This document shows, one piece after another, positions 16,892 to 26,855 of a DNA stretch of 64,000 nucleotides. Numbering within the stretch: position 1 is the stretch's first letter; every line of letters begins with the position of its first letter. The DNA is from JAEZBP01 sp963832725 (lineage in GTDB: Bacteria > Myxococcota_A > Polyangia > Polyangiales > Sandaracinaceae): assembly GCA_963832725.1 (NCBI GenBank), contig CAWHVG010000003.1:1798001-1862000 (forward strand), written 5' to 3'. The notes under the pieces were generated by a model. It saw only the letters and a program-made list of their open reading frames with translations, had not been told where the DNA came from and did not search any database. The position numbers were made by a program, and so were the translations under genes.

Positions 16892-19800
16892 TCAGTGGAG
16901 GTGGTGCTCGGTGGGCTTCGCGGGCGCGCTCTTCTCCGGCGCGAGCGTGCGGGCGCGGACCCGCCGCTGGTAGAGGCCCAGCGCCCAGACCGGGAAGTAG
17001 CTCCGGTAGAGCCGGTACTCGAGCAGCGCCGTGTGGAAGAAGATCCCTTCCGGGTCCTGCTTCGCCCACGAGCCGTCTTCGCGCTGCGTCGAGGCGAGGA
17101 AGCCGGCCGCCCGCTCGAGCGCGACGAAGTCCGGATCACGCGCGTCGAGCAGCGTGCTCAGCGCCCACGCCGTCTGCACGTTCTGGCCCTCTTCGTGCTC
17201 CACGTAGCGATCCTCGAGCACGCTCGTGAAGTGCTCGCCCCAGCCGCCGTCGGCGCGCTGGCGCTCCTTGAGGTAGGCGCAGGCACGCCGGATTTGCGGG
17301 TCGACGCTGGGCACGCCGCCGGCCAAGAGCCCGCGCACGCCGAACATGGTCCCGTAGATGAAGTGCACGCCCCACATGCCGGACCAGCTCCCGTCGGGGC
17401 GCTGGCTGCGCCGGAGCGCCTCGACGCCGCCCGCGATGGCGCGGTCGATCTCGCCGCGCATCCGATCCGGGTAGCGCTCGCGGAACGCGGCCAGGGCGGC
17501 GACGCACGACGCCGTGCACTCGACGTAGGACTTCTCCGTCATGCACGCGCCGAACATCTCCGAGGGGTTCAGCCACTCGAGCGGCAGATTCACGCGGCGC
17601 GCCTCGTAGCTACCGAAGCCGCCGTCGGTGTTTTGCGTGCGCAGGATGAAGCGGGCCGCCTCGAGCATCTCGCGCCCGTTCGGTCGTCCCTCGGGCGACT
17701 CGAGGCGCGCCAGCATCGCCTCGGCGGTGCAGTCGCTGACCGGCCAGCCGTGCCAGACGCCGGCGAAGCAGTAGCCTCCCGTCGGGTCGAGCCTGTCGTT
17801 GTCGTCCTCGCGGCCGGTGCCGCGGCGGATTTGCTGGCTGCGCAGGAATCCGTCGGCCGACGCCAGCGATGCACCAGCGTCGACGAAGGGCGCGGCGGCG
17901 CTCAGCGCCTGGACGGCGAAGGCCGTGTCCCAGCTCGCGCTGCGGGCGCCGCAGACGCGGGTGCCCTCTTCGTCGTCCTCCCAGATCCAGCCCTCGAAGC
18001 GCTCGAGCGCCTTCTTCACGTCGGGATCGTTCGCGTCGCCGATCCAGAGCGCGAGAATGTCGAGCAGCCCGCTCACCGGCGAGATGCAGGTGTGGGAGGT
18101 CGAGCGCAGCTCGTAGCGGATGCGCTCGCGAAGCTGGGCCAGGAGGCCCTCGCGCGAGAGCCGCGTCCGCGTGCGGTCGAAGACGATCAGGCCGCGGTAG
18201 GCGAGCTTGAGCGCCGCGGTGGGCGGCACGTACACGTCTTCGTCGCGCACGATCTCGCGGGCCTCGGCGAAATCGATCTCCTCGTAGGGCTGGAGGAAGA
18301 TCTCGTCGCGGAGCGCGCGGATGGTCGGCGTGGCCGGGCGCTGGTGCCGCTCCGCGAAGAGCGTGGCCATGCCGAGGTAGATGAGCCGCGTGTGGCAGTA
18401 GTAGCGGGAGGGATGGACCGGCACCCAGCGCGGCATGCTCCACACCTCGGGCACCACCGGCGTCACGCCCTCCCACTCGTAGAGGCCGACCACCGCCAGC
18501 CAGAGCTTGCCCCAGGACGGAATCCCGACCGCGCCGCCTTCGTCGCGGATGAACGCGTGGGCCCGCGCGAGGAGCGGATCGTCCTTGGCCAGACCGAGCA
18601 GGCGCGCGGCCACGTAGACGAGGAGCGTCACGAAGAGGAAAGGCTCGCTCTTCTCGTGCAAGCCCCACGCGCCGTCGGGCAGCCGCGTGGTCTCGAAGTG
18701 GAGGAGCAGGCGACGGCGGCGCTCGGCCTCGATGGGCAGGCCCATCACGTGGCACGCGAGCACGTACTGCGCGGCCAGCATCGCGCACCACACGACCTCC
18801 CCCTCCCAGGAGCCGTCCTCGGCCTGCTGGGCGACGAGGGCGTCGGTGGCCCGGCCCAGCGCCCGCTCGATCCGCGCCTGCGCGTGTGCCTCCGAGCCCG
18901 CGAGCAGCCCGACCACTTCGCCGCGCACCTCGGCCGTGTGCAGCGCCGGTCCGTAGCGACCCGCGCCGCGCAGTCCGAGCCGCTCTTCCCAGCCGCGCGG
19001 AAGCGCTTCGGTCCAGCCCAGCGTGCCGCCCAGCATCCAGCCGATCCGGCGGAGCATGTCGGCGCTGACCTCGCGCGAATGACGGACGGCGCCCTGGCGC
19101 GCGCCCTCGGCCCAGACCTCCTTGGCGCCGCGGGCCATCACCCGCAGACACGAGCTGCCGAAGCGGAGCGCACCTTCGCCCTCGCCCGACACGAAGCTCA
19201 TGGTCCGGAGCCGCTCGCGCGGCCGCTCCCGCCACACCTCGTACATCGCGCGTCGAAGGGCGATGGTCTCCGGCGAGCTGTCGGCCAGGAGCTCGTGCAT
19301 GCCGACCGCGATCGACTCCTGCACGCGGGTGCGCTTGCGCCGCTCGCGCCGGTAGGCGCCCGGCGAGGACGTGCGCGCGACCGCCTCCGCGTCGCCGAGC
19401 CCGAGCGTGAGCCCGAGCTGGGTGAGCGGGTGGTAGCTGCCGGCCGCGTCGCCGATCCAGGTGACGCCTTCGCGTACGAGACCGGTGCGGGGGCGCAGCT
19501 CGCCGTGGCTCCAGGTCGGCGCCTGCGCGCGCAGCGCGTCACGGAAAGCGCCCACCAACGGCTCCGGCAACGCCGGCGCATACGCGTCGAAGAGGGCGAG
19601 CCCGCCTTCGCGCGGCACGCTGGCGCTGAGCGGGACGTCGAAGAGCAAGCGCACCTGCGAAGGACCGATGCGGTAGGCCATGGCCGGCCCCGGACCGCCC
19701 ACGAAGACGTGAAGGAAGCCCTCGAAGGGCAGCGTCACGCCCGCCAGCGTCAGCCCGGCGATGCGATGGCTCGCCCGCGTCTCGGTGGTGGCGAAGCTCG

Positions 19801-20317
19801 TGACCTCACCCCGCGCCAAGGGGCGGGCGCCGGCGCCGCTCGCGCCGATGACGCGTCCGACGCGGACCGTGCGCGCGCCTCCGCGGGACCGCTCTTGATA
19901 GGTGAGCGTGCCGCTCTCGAGGCGCACCGCCCGCGCGGGCGTCACGTAGTCGACCGCCTCGTGGCGATCGACGTGGGCGCGCAGCGTCTCCACCAACAGG
20001 CCGTGCTCGACCCCGAGGCCGAAGCGGCCGTTCCGGTAGGGCAGCACCACGGCCTCGCCTCCGTCGTCGGGCGAGAGCACGAAGCCGCGCCCGCTCGGAT
20101 ACGCGAGCGGCGGCGTGAGATCCACGCCCAGCCCCTCCAGCACGTCCATCGCGGTCGGGTGCAGCCACTCGCCGATCACCCGCTCGGTGGCGCCGAAGGG
20201 ATCCTGTTCGAGCAAGAGCACGCGCTGACCGCGCTGCGCGCAAGAGAGCGCGGCCGCGCAGCCGCTCGTGCCGGCGCCGATCACCGCGACGTCGTAGGTG
20301 TCACCCAGCCGGGTCAC
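16892..20317 (-). CDS. Fusion of squalene-epoxidase-like flavoprotein and oxidosqualene cyclase
   Basis: 1141 residues in one uninterrupted frame. Residues 1-420 are a FAD monooxygenase: GAGTSG at 14-19 and VTWIGDAAGSYHPLTQLGLT near 285-300, the squalene-epoxidase-type GD/HPLT motif. Residues about 490-1120 are a complete triterpene cyclase. They hold QW repeats (QQAEDGSWEG, QNTDGGFGSYE, QRADGGWGE, QREDGSW), ARSASWDTAFAVQAL, and the catalytic VSDCTAEAM near residue 859. DCTAE, not DxDD, marks oxidosqualene rather than squalene cyclases. Start GTG 20317 overlaps the upstream stop (GTGA), indicating coupling. No GATTC/GAATC artefact or internal start is visible at the junction, so the fusion looks genuine. 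Predicted job: epoxidise squalene to 2,3-oxidosqualene and cyclise it to a lanosterol/cycloartenol-type sterol. Confidence 0.9.
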   Translation of the reverse strand: MTRLGDTYDVAVIGAGTSGCAAALSCAQRGQRVLLLEQDPFGATERVIGEWLHPTAMDVLEGLGVDLTPPLAYPSGRGFVLSPDDGGEAVVLPYRNGRFGLGVEHGLLVETLRAHVDRHEAVDYVTPARAVRLESGTLTYQERSRGGARTVRVGRVIGASGAGARPLARGEVTSFATTETRASHRIAGLTLAGVTLPFEGFLHVFVGGPGPAMAYRIGPSQVRLLFDVPLSASVPREGGLALFDAYAPALPEPLVGAFRDALRAQAPTWSHGELRPRTGLVREGVTWIGDAAGSYHPLTQLGLTLGLGDAEAVARTSSPGAYRRERRKRTRVQESIAVGMHELLADSSPETIALRRAMYEVWRERPRERLRTMSFVSGEGEGALRFGSSCLRVMARGAKEVWAEGARQGAVRHSREVSADMLRRIGWMLGGTLGWTEALPRGWEERLGLRGAGRYGPALHTAEVRGEVVGLLAGSEAHAQARIERALGRATDALVAQQAEDGSWEGEVVWCAMLAAQYVLACHVMGLPIEAERRRRLLLHFETTRLPDGAWGLHEKSEPFLFVTLLVYVAARLLGLAKDDPLLARAHAFIRDEGGAVGIPSWGKLWLAVVGLYEWEGVTPVVPEVWSMPRWVPVHPSRYYCHTRLIYLGMATLFAERHQRPATPTIRALRDEIFLQPYEEIDFAEAREIVRDEDVYVPPTAALKLAYRGLIVFDRTRTRLSREGLLAQLRERIRYELRSTSHTCISPVSGLLDILALWIGDANDPDVKKALERFEGWIWEDDEEGTRVCGARSASWDTAFAVQALSAAAPFVDAGASLASADGFLRSQQIRRGTGREDDNDRLDPTGGYCFAGVWHGWPVSDCTAEAMLARLESPEGRPNGREMLEAARFILRTQNTDGGFGSYEARRVNLPLEWLNPSEMFGACMTEKSYVECTASCVAALAAFRERYPDRMRGEIDRAIAGGVEALRRSQRPDGSWSGMWGVHFIYGTMFGVRGLLAGGVPSVDPQIRRACAYLKERQRADGGWGEHFTSVLEDRYVEHEEGQNVQTAWALSTLLDARDPDFVALERAAGFLASTQREDGSWAKQDPEGIFFHTALLEYRLYRSYFPVWALGLYQRRVRARTLAPEKSAPAKPTEHHLH

Positions 20318-21435
20318 ATCTGCGCCATCAGCTTCGCGGTGGCGGACTGCACGATCGGCTGGTCCGTCGCTTTCACCATCCAGTCGAGCGCGTCGGTGCG
20401 CACCAGCTTGCGGAACACGCCGCCGGCCCAGAAGGAGAGCTGGAAGGCGTCGCGGCACTTCTTCTCGTAGATGGCCATGGCCTCGTCCTCCGAGAGCCGG
20501 CCGTTGAGCACGTCCGCGACGGCCTCGGCGCCCAGCATGCCCGAGCGCATTCCCTGGTAGATGCCCTCCGCCGTCGCCGGGTGGGTCATGAGCCCGGCCT
20601 CGCCGATCACCACGCAGCCCGGCGCCGTGAGCTTGTCGATCTTGTACGACCACACGACCGGGTGACCCTTCAACGGGCCGATCTGCGTCGCGTGGCGGAG
20701 CCGATCCGCGTAGTGCTTGTCGAGGAAGCGCTTGAAGAGCTCGCGGGCGTTCTTCTTCTCGGCACCGTCCTCGTAGGTGATGCCGATATTCACGCGGTTC
20801 TCGTTCTCGGGAAAGAGCCAACCGTAATAGGGCTCGATCATCCGATCGAAGATCATCTCCACGTGGTTCGGTCGGAACTCCGCGCCTTCCCACCAGCCCA
20901 TGATGGCCTGAATGGTTCGGCGCGGGCGCTTCTCCGGCAGCCCCACGCGGCAGTGGGAGCCGCCCGCGACCAGCACGTAGCGCGCGCGAACCTCGCGGCC
21001 GTCGCGCGCCTTGATGCCGACTACGCGGCCGTTCTCTTCGAGCGTCTCGGCGGCGTCGAAGTGCGGGAGGAAGGTGACGCCCCGGGAGAGGGCCTTCTTG
21101 AGGAGCGTGTGATCGAGGATGCGGCGGTTGCAGACCACCGCCTCGGCCACGTCACCGGCCGACTGCCAGCTCTCCAGCCCGCCCGGCGTCACGATGCGGA
21201 TGCCGCGGATCCAGTACGCGTCCTCGGCGACGTCGCTCCAGACGCCGAGCTCCTTGAGGATCTCGATGCCCTTGGGCGAGACGCCGCTGCCGCAGGTCTT
21301 GTCGCGCGGGAAGTCGTGACGGTCGACGAGCACCACGCGCCGCACGCCCAGCGTGCCGAGGTGGGCTGCCGCCGCGGTCCCGCTCGGACCGGCGCCGAGG
21401 ATCACGACGTCAGCGTCGTAGCGCTCGTTCGGCAT
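20314..21435 (-). CDS. Geranylgeranyl-reductase-type flavoprotein
   Basis: 373 residues. FAD motif GAGPSG near the start (DVVILGAGPSGTAAAAHLG), then PRDKTCGSGVSPKG, the PxxKxCGxG signature of geranylgeranyl reductases, and VVIGEAGLMTHPATAEGIYQ as the third FAD motif. The family reduces isolated C=C bonds of prenyl chains and lipids. Placed between the Rieske oxygenase (3 bp upstream) and the epoxidase-cyclase fusion (4-bp overlap), it may reduce a sterol side-chain or nuclear double bond. The substrate is inferred from context only; a role on prenyl lipids cannot be excluded. Confidence 0.88.
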   Translation of the reverse strand: MPNERYDADVVILGAGPSGTAAAAHLGTLGVRRVVLVDRHDFPRDKTCGSGVSPKGIEILKELGVWSDVAEDAYWIRGIRIVTPGGLESWQSAGDVAEAVVCNRRILDHTLLKKALSRGVTFLPHFDAAETLEENGRVVGIKARDGREVRARYVLVAGGSHCRVGLPEKRPRRTIQAIMGWWEGAEFRPNHVEMIFDRMIEPYYGWLFPENENRVNIGITYEDGAEKKNARELFKRFLDKHYADRLRHATQIGPLKGHPVVWSYKIDKLTAPGCVVIGEAGLMTHPATAEGIYQGMRSGMLGAEAVADVLNGRLSEDEAMAIYEKKCRDAFQLSFWAGGVFRKLVRTDALDWMVKATDQPIVQSATAKLMAQM

Positions 21436-21438
21436 CGT

Positions 21439-22614
21439 CTACTCCGCTCCGTCCGAGGCGGCGAGCGCGCTGTCGGCGGCCTCGATGGCCTGCCGGCGAC
21501 GGAGGCGGACCAGCTCCTTGGCCTCGCGCTTGTCGCGCTCGCGCTGAAGGTGCTCCTCCCACATCTTCACCGTCAGCGCCTGGAACGCGTTCACGGCCGG
21601 GTTGATCTCGACGAGCGGCTCGTCCCAGTGGCGCTCGTAGCCGAGCTGCTCCGCCTGAACCGCGACGCCGTCTTGCTGGAGCAGCGGCTCGATCAGGAGC
21701 TTGTTCGAGATCTTGAGGAAGGGAGTCAGCAATCGACGCGGGATCCGCACCGACGTGAAGGGCACCACGAAGTGGTCGAAGTAGAAGAGGAAGAAGACCC
21801 GCGTGGTCCGCTCGTCGATCGGAAGGACGAAGCACCAGTGCTTGATCTTCCCGTCGGTGTTCGACCACTGATACGGGTAGTCATAGCAGAGCTCCATGTA
21901 GTTCGTGTCGATGTCTTCCCGATCGACGAAGAGCCCGCTGATCTTCCCGTGGCCGACCTTGGTATCGTAACTGAGGAAGACCTTGTCGTCCCGAGTCTCG
22001 AGCTCCTTCAGCTTCGAGCCGCTGAAGGGCTTGTACTTGCGGTGCAGGAACTCGTGGGTGAAGTCGCTGACGTTGTCGATCAGCATCGAGTGGTGGGCGT
22101 TCCAGGTGAAGTCCACCGGCACGCAGGCCCAGCGATCCTCGCGCTCGAGCTCCGGGATCTCGGGCATCGGCACGTCGTCGGCGCGCTCGACGTCGCCGAA
22201 GAAGATCCAGATCAGCCCGTAGCGCTCGCGGACCGGGAAGGTGCGCAGGTTGCAGCGCGGCATCTTCTTGCCGAAGAGGCTGTGCGGCACGTCGACCAGC
22301 TCGCCGGCGCCGTTGTAGCCCCAGCCGTGGTACTGACAGACCAGCCGCGTGCCCTGCACGATGCCGACCGAGAGCGGGAGCTGGCGGTGGGCGCAGCGGT
22401 CCTCGATGGCGTGCGGGCGGCCGTCCTCGTCGCGGTAGAGCGCGACCGGATCGACGCCCCAGAAGCGCACCTCCGTCACCTGGCCGGGCTTCAGCGCGTC
22501 GGCGTGCTCGACGGCGTACCAGTAGTTCGGATCGAGACCGGCGGCGCGCACCTTCTGGCGGCGGTTCGTGGCCTCTTCGAAGCGCGGCGGCGCATTCTTC
22601 ACGGTGTTCTCCAT
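21439..22614 (-). CDS. Rieske non-haem iron oxygenase (SdmA-like)
   Basis: 391 residues. The N-terminal Rieske domain has CAHRQLPLSVGIVQG and CQYHGWGYN (C-x-H ... C-x-x-H binding a 2Fe-2S cluster). The catalytic half contains HHSMLIDNVSDFTHEFLHR, giving a plausible mononuclear iron site (D/N-x-x-H-x-x-x-x-H type). Ribosome-binding site GGAGAGAG precedes the ATG. Sandwiched between the SDR and sterol-forming genes, it parallels the Rieske oxygenase SdmA that oxidises the C-4 methyl of sterols in Methylococcus. A C-4 demethylation role is inferred from this pairing. No reductase or ferredoxin partner is in the window. Confidence 0.9.
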   Translation of the reverse strand: MENTVKNAPPRFEEATNRRQKVRAAGLDPNYWYAVEHADALKPGQVTEVRFWGVDPVALYRDEDGRPHAIEDRCAHRQLPLSVGIVQGTRLVCQYHGWGYNGAGELVDVPHSLFGKKMPRCNLRTFPVRERYGLIWIFFGDVERADDVPMPEIPELEREDRWACVPVDFTWNAHHSMLIDNVSDFTHEFLHRKYKPFSGSKLKELETRDDKVFLSYDTKVGHGKISGLFVDREDIDTNYMELCYDYPYQWSNTDGKIKHWCFVLPIDERTTRVFFLFYFDHFVVPFTSVRIPRRLLTPFLKISNKLLIEPLLQQDGVAVQAEQLGYERHWDEPLVEINPAVNAFQALTVKMWEEHLQRERDKREAKELVRLRRRQAIEAADSALAASDGAE

Positions 22615-22624
22615 GACTCTCTCC

Positions 22625-23752
22625 TCACGATCCCGTGGCGGCGCGGGCTTCCTCGGCGCGCGGCGCCGAAGGCTCGGTGGTGACGACGGGCGTGCCGACC
22701 GTCCCCGGGCGCGCGGGAACCAACCCGCGGCGGGCGAAGTCGGCGTAGGCTTCGTGGATGGCGGCCCGGATCGACGTCGGCCGATACCCGAGCTCGCGCT
22801 GCGCCTTGCTGGTGTCGGCGTGGCGGCGCTTGCTGAGGATGCGCACGGCGGCGGGCGTGAAGCGGCGCGGCACGTTCGGCATGAAGCGATCGAAGACGAC
22901 GGTCGCCACCTCGGCCACGCCGGCCATGACCGGACCCGGCAGGCGGAGCTTCGGCCGCGGGCGCCCCGAGACCTCCTCGAAGATCTCCATGATCTCGTCG
23001 ACCTCGAGAAATTGGGTCGAGATGATGTACTTCTGTCCGGTGCGACCGCGCTTCATCGCCAGCACGTGGCCCTCGACGATGTCCTTGGCCGCCACGAAGT
23101 CGAAGCCGCCGGGGATGTACGCCGGGAGCCTGCCGTGCGCGTAGTCGAGCAGGGTCTGGCCCATGCGGGAGGGCTTGTAGTCGTTGGGCCCCAGGATCGC
23201 GCAGCTGGTCGCGATGACGACGTCCAGCCCCTCGACGCAGGCCTTGAGCGACTCGTGCTCGACCAGCGCCTTGGTGCGCCCGTAGGGGAGCACCTCCTCG
23301 AAGGGCCAGAAGGGCATGTCCTCGCGGCCCGGCCGATCCATGTCGTCCAGGTCGTAGCCGACCGCGCTGAAGCTGCCGGTCACGACCACGCGGTCGACCT
23401 CGGCGTCCAGGCAAGCGCGGAGGATGTTTCGCGTCCCGAGCACGTTGCACTCGTAGAATCTCGCGCTCGAGCTCGGGAGTGGCCTCGAGGGTCGAGACCT
23501 TCGCCGCGACGTGGAAGACGTGGCGGCAGCCGCGGACGGCCGGGACCAGCGAGCTCGGGTCGCGCAGATCGCCGTAGACCCGCTCGACCTCGAGACCATC
23601 GACCGCGCGGTTGTCGCTGCCCTTGCGCAGGAGCACGCGCACCTCGAGGCCGTCGTCCAAGAGCCGCCGGACCAGGTTGGCGCCCAGATGGCCGGCCGCG
23701 CCCGTCACCAACACCTTGCCTCCGAGCTCCCGCTCGGGTCGTGCACCATCGC

Positions 23753-23756
<4 letters not shown>
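22625..23756 (-). CDS. NAD(P)-dependent SDR, SdmB/sterol-dehydrogenase-like (apparent frameshift near 23458)
   Basis: About 376 residues from ATG 23756 (GGAGGAG seven bases upstream). Extended SDR: VLVTGAAGHLGANLVRRLL (GxxGxxG), GDLRDPSSLVPAVRGCRHVF, VVVTGSFSAVGYD, and catalytic YGRTK. At 23456-23460 the plus strand reads GAATC where GATC restores EIYECNVLGTRNILR. The family includes 3-beta-hydroxysterol dehydrogenase/decarboxylases and dihydroflavonol-reductase-like enzymes. Next to a Rieske oxygenase in a sterol operon it is the natural SdmB candidate, which oxidises and decarboxylates the C-4 carboxysterol. HpnA-type sugar epimerase is a less likely alternative. Confidence 0.85.
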
Positions 23757-25165
<1,409 letters not shown>

Positions 25166-25624
25166 CGAACGGCCTCCGTCTCGGGAAGGCCGGCGCGGCC
25201 GCCGGAAGTGGCGCCGCGCTGTGCGGCGCCCGCCGTCGTTCGTGGACAGAGCGCGTGCACGTGTTCCTCCCCAGGCTGGGCGCGGCACGCTAGCGAATGA
25301 ACGAGCGATGTTCCAGGTCAAATCGACATCGAGGACTGAATTCTCACACTCGCAGGACGCAGAAGTGATTCCTCCGAGGCGAGTTGACACCGTCCCCAAG
25401 CTCGACCACGGTGCCGCGCTCGCATGGCGAATTCCCCCGTTTCATTGTGCCCGCGACCCGCGGACCTAGATGCGCGACGCTCGGACCGGGCTACCCCGCG
25501 GGGTCCGGAGTTAATACCCTTCGCGGTTGAACCGCAGGCAATTTGTTAACACCTTTCGCGCATCACCAACCCGGTACGTTAACACCTTTCGCGCATCGAA
25601 AGTGCCCAGAAACCGAGGCTGTTC
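25166..25624. promoter_or_regulatory. Divergent control region of the sterol island with three operator-like repeats
   Basis: This 459-bp gap separates mvaA (minus) from the polyprenyl synthase (plus). Before the synthase start lie GTTAACACCTTTCGCGCATC at 25545 and again at 25578, and a weaker copy (GTTAATACCCTTCGCG) at 25510. The spacing of 35 and 33 bp is about three helical turns. The last copy also forms CTTTCG-CGCAT-CGAAAG. In the mvaA leader, GGCGCCGC-GCTGT-GCGGCGCC (25210-25230) is an eight-pair hairpin. The region is less GC-rich than its surroundings. A regulator binding the repeats and driving both sides is plausible. No convincing -10/-35 pair was assigned. Confidence 0.55.
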
Positions 25625-26662
25625 ATGAGTGAGCGAACGATGGTTGCCGGCTGGCTTTCCGAGGTGAAGAGCGGCGTGGAGACGCGGCTCGACGAGTTCT
25701 TCCACGTGGAGCGGGAGAGGCTCACGGCCCTGGCCCCCGAGGCGGCCGAGCTGGTGGACGCGATCGAGGACTTCACCATGCGGGGAGGGAAGCGCTTCCG
25801 GCCGGCGCTCGCGTTCGCGGCGTACCGGAGCGTGCGACCTCACGGCGCCCTGCAGGACGTGGTCGACGCTTGTGCCGCCCTCGAGCTCCTGCAGAGCTAT
25901 CTGCTGATCCACGACGACTGGATGGACGGGGACGAGGAGCGGCGCGGGGGCCCGGCGGTACACGCGCTGCTCCGGCAGCGGCACGAGACCCAGCGGGCCG
26001 ACTCGCTGGCGATCCTCGCCGGCGATCTGGCGTGCGCGCAGAGCTGGCGCCTCGTGGTCGGCCGCGCGAGCGATCCGGCGACGCGGGCGGAAGCGCTGGC
26101 GGTGATGTTGCGCATGCACGAAGAGGTCATCGTCGGCCAACAGCTCGATCTCCTGGCGGCGCCGGATGTGTCGCGGATGCACCAGCTCAAGACCGGCAGC
26201 TACACGGTGCGGGGCCCGCTCGCGCTCGGCGCGGTGCTCGGGCGCGCGAGCGACGCGCAGCGGGACGCGCTGAACCGCTTCGGGATGCCGATCGGCGAGG
26301 CCTTCCAGATGCGCGACGACCTGCTCGGCGCCTTCGGCGATCCTCGCGAGACGGGCAAGCCGGCCGGCAACAATCTGAGGGCCGGCAAGCACAACGCGCT
26401 GATCGTCGCCGCCGAGGAGCGCTGCTCGAAGGGCCAGCTGGCCCCGCTGCACGCGGTGCTCGGCCGAGCGGACGCGAGCGACGACGAGGTGAGCGCCGCG
26501 CTCGAGCTCCTGGTGAGCTCCGGCGCGAAGGATGCGGTGGAAACGAAGCTCACGCGGCTCCTCGACGACGCGCTGACCGTGCTCGACGACGCGCCCCTCG
26601 AGGATCCCGGCCGCTCGATGCTCCGGGAGCTCGCCGAGCGCCTCGCGGTCCGCACGAGCTGA
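25625..26662 (+). CDS. Polyprenyl diphosphate synthase (FPP/GGPP synthase family)
   Basis: 345 residues. GGKRFRPAL near the N-terminus binds the homoallylic diphosphate. DDWMD in LLIHDDWMDGDEERRGG is the first Asp-rich motif. FQMRDDLLGAFGDP is the second, followed by GKPAGNNLRAGKHNAL. This short-chain trans-prenyltransferase form is common in myxobacteria and archaea. It condenses IPP with allylic diphosphates, most likely to the FPP needed by the squalene synthase encoded in the divergent operon. It starts 27 bp after the last operator-like repeat. Its last codons are tandemly duplicated downstream. Confidence 0.93.
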   Translation: MSERTMVAGWLSEVKSGVETRLDEFFHVERERLTALAPEAAELVDAIEDFTMRGGKRFRPALAFAAYRSVRPHGALQDVVDACAALELLQSYLLIHDDWMDGDEERRGGPAVHALLRQRHETQRADSLAILAGDLACAQSWRLVVGRASDPATRAEALAVMLRMHEEVIVGQQLDLLAAPDVSRMHQLKTGSYTVRGPLALGAVLGRASDAQRDALNRFGMPIGEAFQMRDDLLGAFGDPRETGKPAGNNLRAGKHNALIVAAEERCSKGQLAPLHAVLGRADASDDEVSAALELLVSSGAKDAVETKLTRLLDDALTVLDDAPLEDPGRSMLRELAERLAVRTS

Positions 26663-26820
26663 GTGAGCGAAGCCGACCCCTCGGGGATCCGGACCGCTCG
26701 ATGCTCGGAGAGCTCGCCGAACGCCTCGCGGTCCGCACGAGCTGAGTGAGCGAAGCCGACCGGGCCCCTCGGGGATCCGGGCCGCTCGATGTGCTGCGGG
26801 AGCTCGTCGCACGCGCTGAC
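26611..26820 (+). repeat. Tandem duplication of the polyprenyl synthase 3' end
   Basis: CCGCTCGATG begins three successive copies at 26611, 26694 and 26782 (periods 83 and 88). Copies one and two carry the gene's last codons, the TGA and GTGAGCGAAGCCGACC. Copy two can still encode a peptide ending LAERLAVRTS, in another frame. Copy three is truncated and degenerate. The array fills the space to the convergent lipoprotein gene (ends 26856). Confidence 0.9.
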
Positions 26821-26855
26821 GACGATCGCGCGAAGCGCGCAGGCCGGCCGCGACG

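Noticed and set aside
16892..20317. Squalene-hopene cyclase (hopanoid) gene
   Set aside because: The catalytic motif is DCTAE, not DxDD, and the fused flavoprotein carries squalene-epoxidase motifs.
25383..25412. Sigma70 promoter from TTGACA at 25383
   Set aside because: At the usual 17-bp spacing the sequence is CACGGT, which is not a credible -10 element.
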